The translations under genes and the position numbers were made by a program. Under the pieces are notes generated by a model, which worked only from the letters and a program-made list of their open reading frames with translations, was not told where the DNA came from and did no database searches. 64,000 nucleotides of DNA from Nonomuraea harbinensis (lineage in GTDB: Bacteria > Actinomycetota > Actinomycetes > Streptosporangiales > Streptosporangiaceae). Position 1 is the stretch's first letter, and every line of letters begins with the position of its first letter. The DNA is taken from the NCBI RefSeq assembly GCF_019396385.1, contig NZ_JAHKRN010000021.1, forward strand, positions 79,241-143,240, given 5' to 3'. Of the stretch, positions 16,035 to 22,803 are shown one piece after another.

Positions 16035-16114
16035 CGCCCGCCTCGCCCGCGCCCGCCTCGCCCGCGCCCGGTAAGCCCGTCCGGAAGCCGGTCCGGAAGC
16101 CCGTCCGGAAGCCC
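16035..16114. repeat. Two short tandem repeats
   Basis: A 15-bp unit CGCCCGCCTCGCCCG occurs twice (16035-16049 and 16050-16064) plus a partial third. A 12-bp unit GTCCGGAAGCC(C/G) occurs three times (16079-16114). They lie between the convergent permease-like gene and phoU. Confidence 0.75.
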
Positions 16115-16147
16115 GGTGGCCGGGAAGCCCGCTCGGAAGGCGGGCGA

Positions 16148-16792
16148 TCACTCCGGCCGCGTCCCCGTCACCAGGTAGACGACGTCGCGCGCCACGCTCA
16201 CCGCGTGGTCCGCGTACCGCTCGTAGTACCGCCCGATCAGCGTGATGTCGATCGCCGGCTCCACCCCGTGGCTCCAGTCCTTGCTGAGGATGGTGCGGAA
16301 CAGCCGCCGGTGCAGCCGGTCCATCGCGTCGTCGTCCTGCTCCAGCTCCAGGGCGACCTCGACGTCGCGGGAGGCGATGCAGCCGCCGGCCTTGGTGACC
16401 AGGTTCTCGGCGATCTGTCCCATCTCGATGATGGTGGAGCGGATCTCGGCGGGGATGGCGGAGTCGGGGTGGCGCAGGCGGGCCACCTTGGCGACGTGGA
16501 CGGCGAGGTCGCCCATGCGTTCCAGGTCGGCGCCCATGCGCAGCGCGGTGATGACGAGGCGCAGGTCGACGGCCACCGGCTGCTGCCTGGCCATGAGGTC
16601 GAAGATGGACCCCTCGATGCCCGAGTAGAGCGCGTTCACCTCCTCGTCGCGGGAGATGACCTGCTCGGCGAGCTGGAGGTCCGCGTCGAGCAGCGCGGTG
16701 GTGGCGCGCGAGATGGCGGAGCGGACAAGCCTGGTCATCTCGACCAGCCTGTCAGTGAGGGCGTCTAGTTCTTCGTGGTACGCGTCACGCAT
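16148..16792 (-). CDS. phoU: Phosphate-signalling protein PhoU
   Basis: A 214-residue all-helical protein with two PhoU repeats; the metal-binding motifs are ALRMGADLERMGDLAVHVAK (near 83-102) and GRYYERYADHAVSVARDVVY (near 187-206). PhoU restrains phosphate uptake and the SenX3-type kinase when phosphate is plentiful. It is divergent from senX3-regX3 and separated by about 125 nt carrying GTTCA/GTGAAC motifs. No pst transporter genes are in the window. Confidence 0.96.
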   Translation of the reverse strand: MRDAYHEELDALTDRLVEMTRLVRSAISRATTALLDADLQLAEQVISRDEEVNALYSGIEGSIFDLMARQQPVAVDLRLVITALRMGADLERMGDLAVHVAKVARLRHPDSAIPAEIRSTIIEMGQIAENLVTKAGGCIASRDVEVALELEQDDDAMDRLHRRLFRTILSKDWSHGVEPAIDITLIGRYYERYADHAVSVARDVVYLVTGTRPE

Positions 16793-16815
16793 GACGTCAC
16801 CGTACGGCGACGTCT

Positions 16816-16864
16816 GTGAACGAACTCCGACTCGGAGGTGAACTTTCCGGGAAAGGGCGGTTCA
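16816..16864. promoter_or_regulatory. Candidate RegX3/PhoP (PHO box) sites
   Basis: GTGAAC occurs at 16816-16821 and 16838-16843, exactly 22 nt apart, and GTTCATCTCC lies on the plus strand from 16860. PhoP/RegX3-type regulators bind 11-bp-phased GTTCACC repeats; 22 nt is two units, with a degenerate middle one. Located between phoU and senX3, they would allow autoregulation. Confidence 0.5.
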
Positions 16865-16916
16865 TCTCCCTGGTGAGGGGTCTGTGCGCGCGGGGGCGCC
16901 GCCTACCATCGGGAAC

Positions 16917-18095
16917 ATGAGTGAGATGGCCTTGAGCTTCGCGGCCCTGGCCGGCTTCGTCGTGGGGGCTCTGGCTGTGTTGTTCTACCGTAACCAGATC
17001 GAGGCGCCCAGCAGGAAGAGCGAGGTCTCCGATCCGGGGGTGACGGCGCTGCCGCAGGGTGTGGCCTCGGTGCTCGCGGTGCTGCCCTCGTCGGCGGTGG
17101 TGCTCGACGCGCACGACCGCGTGCTGAGGGCCAGTTCGGCCGCTCGCGCGTTCGGGCTCGTCAAGGGTGACCGGCTGATGGTCGCCGAGCTGCTCGCGCT
17201 GGCGCGGCAGGTACGGCGCGACGGCGAGATCCGTGAGACGGAGATCGACGTGGCGGGCAACAAGTTCGGCCAGGAGACCACGAGCTTCGCGGTCCGCGTG
17301 GCGCCTCTCGGCTCGTTCGGCCAGGTGCTGGTGCTGGCGGAGGACCAGACCGAGCGGCGCAGGGTCGAGGCGGTGCGCCGCGACTTCGTGGCGAACGTCA
17401 GCCACGAGCTCAAGACCCCGGTCGGCGCGCTGAGTCTGCTGGCGGAGACGATCCAGGACGCCGCCGACGACCCCGAGGCCGTCACCCGGTTCGCGGCCCG
17501 CATGCAGCACGAGGCGGCCCGGCTCACCTACCTGGTGCAGGACATCATCACGCTGAGCCGCATACAGGGTGCCGAGCCCATCCCGGCGCCCGCCCAGGTC
17601 TCCATCGACGAGGCCATCGGCGTCGCCATCGACCACTGCAACACCCGCGCCGGCGCCAAGGACATCACGCTCGTCACCGGCGGCACCGACGGGCTGCGCA
17701 TCTGGGGCGACGAGGAGCTGCTGGTGACCGCGCTGCGCAACCTCATCGACAACGCGATCGCCTACAGCCCGGAGCACACCCGCGTGGTGGTCAGCACCCG
17801 CCCCGCCGGGGAGAGCGTCGAGATCAGCATCAGCGACCAGGGCATCGGCATCCCGGAGGAGGCGCAGGAACGCATCTTCGAGCGCTTCTTCCGCGTCGAC
17901 ACCGCCCGTTCGCGCGCGACCGGCGGCACCGGTCTCGGCCTGGCCATCGTCAAGCACGTGGCCGCCTCGCACGCGGGCGAGGTCTCCGTCTGGAGCAAAG
18001 AAGGCTCCGGTTCGACCTTCACTTTGCGCCTGCCCGCCTTCGGCGGGACGGCCATTCCGGCACAACCTGCAATCCCTCTGGAGGCCGCCCCGTGA
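16917..18095 (+). CDS. senX3: Phosphate-responsive sensor histidine kinase SenX3
   Basis: A 392-residue kinase. It has a single short N-terminal membrane helix (about 5-25), a PAS-like region (45-145), the H-box FVANVSHELKTPVGALSLLA (near 163-182), the N-box ALRNLIDNAIAYSP, and G-boxes DQGIGIPEEAQERIFERFF and GGTGLGLAIV. It controls RegX3 according to phosphate supply. The ATG at 16917 follows GGGA; GTG at 18092 of regX3 overlaps its stop (GTGA). Confidence 0.95.
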   Translation: MSEMALSFAALAGFVVGALAVLFYRNQIEAPSRKSEVSDPGVTALPQGVASVLAVLPSSAVVLDAHDRVLRASSAARAFGLVKGDRLMVAELLALARQVRRDGEIRETEIDVAGNKFGQETTSFAVRVAPLGSFGQVLVLAEDQTERRRVEAVRRDFVANVSHELKTPVGALSLLAETIQDAADDPEAVTRFAARMQHEAARLTYLVQDIITLSRIQGAEPIPAPAQVSIDEAIGVAIDHCNTRAGAKDITLVTGGTDGLRIWGDEELLVTALRNLIDNAIAYSPEHTRVVVSTRPAGESVEISISDQGIGIPEEAQERIFERFFRVDTARSRATGGTGLGLAIVKHVAASHAGEVSVWSKEGSGSTFTLRLPAFGGTAIPAQPAIPLEAAP

Positions 18096-18784
18096 CCCGT
18101 GTACTCGTCGTGGAAGACGAGGAGTCCTTCTCCGACGCCCTTTCCTACATGCTGCGCAAGGAGGGTTTCGAGGTCTCGGTCGCGGCGACCGGGCCCGAGG
18201 CCCTCGACACCTTCGACCGCAACGGCGCCGACCTGGTGCTGCTCGACCTGATGCTGCCGGGCCTGCCGGGCACCGAGGTCTGCCGCTCGCTGCGGCAGCG
18301 CTCCAAGGTCCCGGTGATCATGCTGACCGCTAAGGACAGCGAGGTCGACAAGGTCGTGGGCCTGGAGCTGGGCGCCGACGACTACGTGACCAAGCCGTTC
18401 TCCTCGCGCGAGCTGGTGGCGCGCATCCGCGCGGTGCTGCGCCGGCAGGGCGACGCCCCTGAGGAGCTGGAGACCGCGGTGCTCGCCGTCGGCCCGGTGC
18501 GCATGGACGTCGACCGGCACGTGGTGGCGGTGCGCGGCGAGCCGGTGCAGCTCCCGCTGAAGGAGTTCGAGCTGCTGGAGGTGCTGCTGCGCAACGCCGG
18601 CCGGGTGCTCACCCGCGGCCAGCTCATCGACCGCGTGTGGGGCGCCGACTACGTCGGTGACACCAAGACCCTGGACGTGCACGTCAAGCGGCTGCGCGCG
18701 AAGATCGAGGCCGACCCGTCGAGCCCGCGCTGCATCCTGACCGTGCGCGGCCTCGGCTACAAGTTCGACACCGCCGAAGACTGA
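18092..18784 (+). CDS. regX3: Response regulator RegX3
   Basis: A 230-residue OmpR-family activator of phosphate-starvation genes. The receiver begins MTRVLVVEDEESFSDALSYM; Asp in LVLLDLMLPG is the phospho-acceptor, with Thr in MLTAKD and Lys in VTKPFSSREL. The winged helix ends LTVRGLGYKFD. It is translationally coupled to senX3 and followed at once by a strong terminator. Confidence 0.96.
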   Translation: MTRVLVVEDEESFSDALSYMLRKEGFEVSVAATGPEALDTFDRNGADLVLLDLMLPGLPGTEVCRSLRQRSKVPVIMLTAKDSEVDKVVGLELGADDYVTKPFSSRELVARIRAVLRRQGDAPEELETAVLAVGPVRMDVDRHVVAVRGEPVQLPLKEFELLEVLLRNAGRVLTRGQLIDRVWGADYVGDTKTLDVHVKRLRAKIEADPSSPRCILTVRGLGYKFDTAED

Positions 18785-18834
18785 CAGAACCCCTTCGTCC
18801 CGTACGAGTGCGCGTACGGGACGAAAGGGTTCTG
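18785..18834. terminator. Bidirectional terminator after regX3
   Basis: A 22-bp stem (18785-18806 with 18813-18834, one mismatch) closes a 6-nt loop. It separates the convergent regX3 and lipoprotein genes. Confidence 0.85.
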
Positions 18835-18847
18835 GCGTGTCCTGGGG

Positions 18848-19429
18848 TCAGTGGGCCTCTTCCCCGGCCGCCTCGGTCGGCGTGGGCGAGGGGGTCGGTG
18901 CGGGGACGGCGCCCTCGACCGCCGGGTAGGACGCGTACTCGCGGCTGTGCGGCATCACGGGGACGTCCAGGGTGATCGTGCCGGCGTTGGCGAACTGGAG
19001 GTCCAGCCGGAGCGCCTCACCGCCTCTGAGGGCCTTGCTGAGGCCTTCCAGGGTGATCTGCGGCGTGGCGGCCTCCGCCTTGACGAGCTGGCCCACCGGG
19101 AGCTGCACGGGCGCGGCCAGCTTGGCGCTCGCGGCGTCACCGGCGCTGACGGACTGCAGCGTGTCGGGGGAGTCGCCGTTGTTGAGCATCGTCAGGTGGA
19201 CGGGGACGGAGCCGCGCCACGGGATGCTGCCGCCGGGCTCAGGGCCGAGGATGAACGCCTGGGGCACGTGGATGCTCTGCTTGCCGTAGGCGCCCTGGTT
19301 GATCAGGGCCGCCGCCTCCACCGGAGCGTACGGCTTGGTGGTGTTGGCGTCGAAACCAACAGAACAGCCGGCGAGTACGGGGGCTGCCAGGAACGCGGCG
19401 GCGGCGACAATCCAGCGACGGCTGGTCAC
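18848..19429 (-). CDS. LpqE-like lipoprotein
   Basis: A 193-residue lipoprotein. The signal peptide begins VTSRRWIVAAAAFLAAPVLA and ends at the lipobox LAGC (Cys near residue 21). The mature part, with MLNNGDSPDTLQSVSAGDAA, has the beta-rich pattern seen in copper-chaperone-like folds, and the tail is Pro/Thr/Ala-rich. Mycobacterial lpqE (Rv3584) also sits divergent to carD, supporting the call. The GTG at 19429 has AAGGAG 9 nt upstream; in-frame codons farther upstream spoil the signal peptide. Confidence 0.75.
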   Translation of the reverse strand: MTSRRWIVAAAAFLAAPVLAGCSVGFDANTTKPYAPVEAAALINQGAYGKQSIHVPQAFILGPEPGGSIPWRGSVPVHLTMLNNGDSPDTLQSVSAGDAASAKLAAPVQLPVGQLVKAEAATPQITLEGLSKALRGGEALRLDLQFANAGTITLDVPVMPHSREYASYPAVEGAVPAPTPSPTPTEAAGEEAH

Positions 19430-19667
19430 GAGCGGGTTCTCCTTGGTTCGCACATGGGGATGGGCAGCGCCTACCATATCCACCTGTTTCCAAGGTCATT
19501 TCCACACCCCCGCAGGTCATTCGGTATGTCCGGATATGCGATTCACAGAGTTGACCTCTTGTCAATCCCCAATATGCGGCTTTGACCTGCAGTTATGATG
19601 ATTTCACTGTTCCGGGACCCTGTGGATGCGTGGTACTCTGGAGTACAGCGGAAGGGGTACTTGTCAC

Positions 19668-20150
19668 ATGACTTTCCAGGTCGGCGACACTGTCGTCTAC
19701 CCCCACCATGGGGCTGCTCGGATCGAAGCAATCACGAAGCGATCCATCAAGGGTGAGGAAAAGACCTACCTGGTGCTCAAGGTCGACAAGGGCGACCTTA
19801 CCGTCCAGGTGCCAGCTGAAAACGCAGAACTCGTCGGGGTGCGCGATGTTGTCGGCCAGGAGGGCCTGGAGCGCGTTTTCGACGTGCTGCGCATGCCGCA
19901 CACCGAGGAGCCGACGAACTGGTCGCGGCGCTACAAGGCCAACTTGGAGAAGCTCGCGTCCGGTGATGTGAACAAGGTCGCCGAGGTCGTCCGCGACCTG
20001 TGGCGCCGAGACCGCGAGCGCGGCCTGTCCGCGGGCGAGAAGCGCATGCTCGCCAAGGCTCGCCAGATCCTCGTCAGCGAGCTCGCGCTCGCCGAGAAGA
20101 CCAACGAGGACAAGGCGGAGGCCCTGCTCGACGAGGTCCTGAACTCCTGA
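19668..20150 (+). CDS. carD: CarD-family RNA polymerase-binding regulator
   Basis: A 160-residue global regulator that binds RNA polymerase beta through an N-terminal Tudor-like domain (MTFQVGDTVVYPHHGAARIE) and stabilises open promoter complexes with its C-terminal helical domain (ANLEKLASGDVNKVAEVVRD; LSAGEKRMLAKARQILVSEL). It is normally essential in actinobacteria. The ATG at 19668 is favoured over an in-frame ATG at 19626 by the fixed N-terminus of the family and a GGAAGGGG about 10 nt upstream. Confidence 0.95.
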   Translation: MTFQVGDTVVYPHHGAARIEAITKRSIKGEEKTYLVLKVDKGDLTVQVPAENAELVGVRDVVGQEGLERVFDVLRMPHTEEPTNWSRRYKANLEKLASGDVNKVAEVVRDLWRRDRERGLSAGEKRMLAKARQILVSELALAEKTNEDKAEALLDEVLNS

Positions 20151-20167
20151 GCGCGATCGTTCCACGG

Positions 20168-20647
20168 GTGGGCGTCGGAGTCGACGTCCACCCGTTCGCA
20201 TCGGGCCGGGAGCTGCATCTCGCCGGCCTGCACTGGCCGGGCGAGACCGGCCTGACCGGCCACTCGGACGGCGACGCCGCCGCGCACGCGGCCTGCGACG
20301 CCTTGCTGTCCGCCGCGGGCCTGGGCGATCTGGGCGGCCTGTTCGGCACTGCCGACCCGCGCTGGGCGGGCGCGTCCGGCGCCGCATTGCTGGAGGAGAC
20401 CGCGCGCAAGGTGCGGGCGGCCGGCTTCGAGATCGGCAACGTGGCCGTCCAGGTGATCGGTAACCGCCCGAAACTGGCTCCCCGGCGCCTGGAGGCGGAG
20501 AAGGCGCTCAGCGCCGCTCTGGGGGCTCCTGTGAGCCTCAGCGCCACCACCACCGACGGGCTCGGGCTGACCGGACGCGGCGAAGGGATCGCCGCGGTCG
20601 CGACCGCGCTCGTCGTCAACCTCACGCCGGGATCAGCCGTCCTTTAA
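20168..20647 (+). CDS. ispF: 2-C-methyl-D-erythritol 2,4-cyclodiphosphate synthase
   Basis: A roughly 159-residue MEP-pathway enzyme that cyclises CDP-ME-2-phosphate to MEcPP. Metal and active-site motifs are DVHPF, GHSDGDAAAHAACDALLSAA and the C-terminal TTDGLGLTGRGEGIAA. The start is uncertain: GTG at 20168 gives VGVGVDVHPF, the usual N-terminus, and lies 17 nt after carD. In many actinobacteria ispD, or a fused ispDF, lies here; no ispD is present between carD and ispF. Confidence 0.9.
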   Translation: MGVGVDVHPFASGRELHLAGLHWPGETGLTGHSDGDAAAHAACDALLSAAGLGDLGGLFGTADPRWAGASGAALLEETARKVRAAGFEIGNVAVQVIGNRPKLAPRRLEAEKALSAALGAPVSLSATTTDGLGLTGRGEGIAAVATALVVNLTPGSAVL

Positions 20648-20726
20648 CCGGTGGGCAACCTGCCGCCCGCCTGTTCCATGGCCGACGGCGGTCCGCTCTG
20701 GCGCGGTGCGGATCGCCGTCTACCAG

Positions 20727-20752
20727 GGATAACTTGCTGAAATGCCGGGTAT
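20727..20752 (+). promoter_or_regulatory. SigB-type stress promoter of glsB copy 1
   Basis: GGAT (20727-20730), 16 nt, then GGGTAT (20747-20752) fits the Streptomyces SigB-group consensus GNNT-N14-16-GGGTAY. It lies 35 nt before the start codon. Confidence 0.5.
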
Positions 20753-20786
20753 GTCCCTCTAAAGACGCTTTCGGGGGGAGCTATAC

Positions 20787-21074
20787 ATGATCGGCGCGAT
20801 CGTTTCCGCGGTAATCATCGGCGCCATCGTCGGCGCGCTGGCCCGGCTGATCCTGCCGGGAAGGCAGAACATGTCCATCGGCCTGACACTGATCGTCGGC
20901 ATCGTGGCGGCTCTGCTCGGCACGCTGATCGCTCAGCTGTTCGGCTGGGCCGACACCAGGGGCATCGACTGGCTCGAACACATCCTCCAACTCGTGCTGG
21001 CGGTGATCGGAGTGTCGATCGTGGCCGGATCGGCCAGGGGGAAGGGCGGCGGAAGAGGACGAACCACCACCTGA
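20787..21074 (+). CDS. GlsB/YeaQ/YmgE-family stress-response membrane protein, copy 1
   Basis: A 95-residue membrane protein with three hydrophobic helices (residues 2-22, 30-52 and 65-85). Family motifs are IIGAIVGALARLILPGRQN and GLTLIVGIVAALLGTLIAQL. The tail is Gly/Arg-rich. Such transglycosylase-associated proteins are induced by general stress, but their function is unclear. The GGGGGGAG site lies 7 nt upstream. A paralogue follows after about 100 nt. Confidence 0.85.
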   Translation: MIGAIVSAVIIGAIVGALARLILPGRQNMSIGLTLIVGIVAALLGTLIAQLFGWADTRGIDWLEHILQLVLAVIGVSIVAGSARGKGGGRGRTTT

Positions 21075-21096
21075 GCTGCAAATTTGTAAATCCCCG

Positions 21097-21120
21097 GCAT
21101 AAAGGCTGGAGATCGGGTAT
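21097..21120 (+). promoter_or_regulatory. SigB-type stress promoter of glsB copy 2
   Basis: GCAT (21097-21100), 14 nt, then GGGTAT (21115-21120) fits GNNT-N14-16-GGGTAY. The predicted transcript start, about 7 nt downstream, falls at the left edge of the leader hairpin. Confidence 0.5.
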
Positions 21121-21124
21121 CCCA

Positions 21125-21162
21125 CTCCCCGTGAGGATGAACCGCTCATCCTCACGGGGAGG
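21125..21162 (+). promoter_or_regulatory. Leader hairpin that buries the ribosome binding site of glsB copy 2
   Basis: CTCCCCGTGAGGATGA (21125-21140) and TCATCCTCACGGGGAG (21146-21161) form a perfect 16-bp stem with a 5-nt loop. The ribosome site GGGGAGG (21156-21162), 8 nt before the ATG, is inside the right arm. With the predicted promoter just upstream, nearly the whole leader would be this hairpin. A terminator of the first gene is the alternative, but no U tract follows. Confidence 0.6.
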
Positions 21163-21170
21163 TTTGTGTC

Positions 21171-21449
21171 ATGACAATCCAGTCCATCCTGGGCGCCATC
21201 GTGATCGGCGCCGTCATCGGCGCCATCGGGCGTCTGCTGCTTCCGGGCCGGCAGGCCATCGGGTGGATCCTCACCATCGTCGTCGGCATCGTCGCCGCCC
21301 TCATCGGCACGATGATCGCTCAGGTCATCGGCGTCGAGACGACCCCCGGCATCGATTGGATAGAGCTGGTGCTGCAGGTCGTCCTGGCGGTCGTGGGCGT
21401 CGGCATCGTCGCCGGCCTACGCCGTGGACCTCGCGGTACAAGCATCTAG
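21171..21449 (+). CDS. GlsB/YeaQ/YmgE-family stress-response membrane protein, copy 2
   Basis: A 92-residue paralogue of the preceding gene, with three helices and the motifs GAVIGAIGRLLLPGRQAIGW and TIVVGIVAALIGTMIAQVIG. Residues TPGIDWIELVLQVVLAVVGV match TRGIDWLEHILQLVLAVIGV of copy 1, so the pair arose by tandem duplication. Its ribosome site is locked in a hairpin, unlike copy 1, suggesting separate translational control. Confidence 0.85.
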   Translation: MTIQSILGAIVIGAVIGAIGRLLLPGRQAIGWILTIVVGIVAALIGTMIAQVIGVETTPGIDWIELVLQVVLAVVGVGIVAGLRRGPRGTSI

Positions 21450-21508
21450 CCGGGGCCTGTGACCCCGGGAACCGTGCCTGATCCCGAGAGCACGGAGCAA
21501 CACGCGCA

Positions 21509-21540
21509 AAGCCCGCCCGGCACTGATGCCGGGCGGGCTT
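21509..21540. terminator. Bidirectional terminator
   Basis: AAGCCCGCCCGGCA and TGCCGGGCGGGCTT form a perfect 14-bp stem with loop CTGA, between the convergent glsB copy 2 and DUF2637 genes. Confidence 0.85.
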
Positions 21541-21560
21541 CCGCATGTCAGGCGGCGTTC

Positions 21561-22688
21561 TCAGTCCTCCGGCGGCAGGGGAGTGCTGCGCAGCCGCCCC
21601 GACGGCGCCTCCCCGGGGGACGGCCGGTGGCCGTCGTTCTCCTCGACGATGGGGTGAGGGGCGGTGTCCTCCAGGGCGTCCGCGGCCCGGCCGTCCTGCC
21701 CGCGCTCACCGGCGTCGGCGGCCTCCCGGCCGTGCCCCGGGTCCGGCTCGTCGTCCCGCACCACGGGCACGGGCTGCGTGTCGGCGCCCTTCTCGGCGCC
21801 CGTGGCCGCGCGGGGATGCACCAGGACGTCTCTCGGCTTGACCCGATCACCCCACCGCACGGGCCGCTCAGGCTCGGGCTCCGGTTCCGGCTCCGGGGCT
21901 TCCTCGGGGGCCGGTTCCGATAAGGACGCGGATCGTTCAGGAGCCGAATCCGGTACGGGCGAGGCCGCGGACGGTTCGGGGGCCGAATCCGGTGCGGGCG
22001 AGGGGGCCGTCTCCTCGTCGGGACGGTGGGCCGGCCAGCGGGTGACCTGCTCCGAGACCGGCGGCGTCTCCGGGGCGGGAGTGGGGCCGACGACCGGCGT
22101 CGTCTCCAGCGCGGCCGGGGCGGCGGCGGCCAGGGGCGGCGGCTCCTCGGACGGCCGCGGCCCGGCGGCCGGGCGCGGCAGCTCGACCGTCCTGTCCGCC
22201 TCGGCGCCCCGATGGAACGGCACGATGTCGTGCTCCCCCGTACCGTCGTGGTCGCGCGCGGACCCCCGGCCGTCCTGCACGTGCTTGATCAGCAGCATCC
22301 AGAGCCACAGCCCCAGGGCGAGCATCACCCACGGCGCGACGGCCACGCCGACGGCCGTCGGAGAGGCCGGGAACGCGTGGCCGAGCGCCGTGGCCACGTT
22401 CACCGCGGCGGCAGCCAGGATGAGCAGGACCAGCACCACCGCGGCCTGGGCGCGCACCAGGGCGCGGGCGGAGCGCAGCAGCAGCACGCAGATCAGCGTG
22501 ACCGCGAGCAGCGCGTCGAACCCCGCCGGGTAGAGGTAGGCGAGGTCGGGACGGGCGCCGCCGTGCACGGCCAGCGCCCGCAGATCGTCGAACGAGAGCA
22601 CGCACGCGGCGCCCGTCAGCGCGGCGACGGCGAGTCCGGCCAGGGCGATGCCCAGGCGGCGGAGCGTAGAGGGGGGAGTCACGTCCAT
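21561..22688 (-). CDS. DUF2637 membrane protein with a long Pro/Glu-rich tail
   Basis: A 375-residue protein. The N-terminal 145 residues hold four hydrophobic helices with VLSFDDLRALAVHGGA and YLYPAGFDALLAVTLICVLL, the DUF2637 pattern also found in SpdB-type transfer proteins of actinomycete plasmids. The remaining 230 residues are low-complexity, with PDSAPEP and EPEPEPEPE runs. No replication or transfer genes are nearby, so a plasmid link is not supported. It is divergent from cysS. Confidence 0.75.
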   Translation of the reverse strand: MDVTPPSTLRRLGIALAGLAVAALTGAACVLSFDDLRALAVHGGARPDLAYLYPAGFDALLAVTLICVLLLRSARALVRAQAAVVLVLLILAAAAVNVATALGHAFPASPTAVGVAVAPWVMLALGLWLWMLLIKHVQDGRGSARDHDGTGEHDIVPFHRGAEADRTVELPRPAAGPRPSEEPPPLAAAAPAALETTPVVGPTPAPETPPVSEQVTRWPAHRPDEETAPSPAPDSAPEPSAASPVPDSAPERSASLSEPAPEEAPEPEPEPEPERPVRWGDRVKPRDVLVHPRAATGAEKGADTQPVPVVRDDEPDPGHGREAADAGERGQDGRAADALEDTAPHPIVEENDGHRPSPGEAPSGRLRSTPLPPED

Positions 22689-22803
22689 GGCGGTTCGAGC
22701 CTACAGAACAATGCACTCCCGGGCCGATCAACGCGACCGTCATCGCACATGGTGGCGCGGTAATCGCATCCACGACGGTGGCTGAGGCGTTAGCCTTGCT
22801 TTT

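Noticed and set aside
21125..21162. The hairpin as a plain terminator of glsB copy 1
   Set aside because: It lacks a U tract, contains the ribosome site of the next gene, and has a promoter-like element directly before it; still kept as an alternative in the feature entry.
21561..22688. Integrated plasmid suggested by the DUF2637/SpdB-like gene
   Set aside because: No replication, transfer, integrase or att-site features are nearby, and flanking genes are conserved chromosomal ones.
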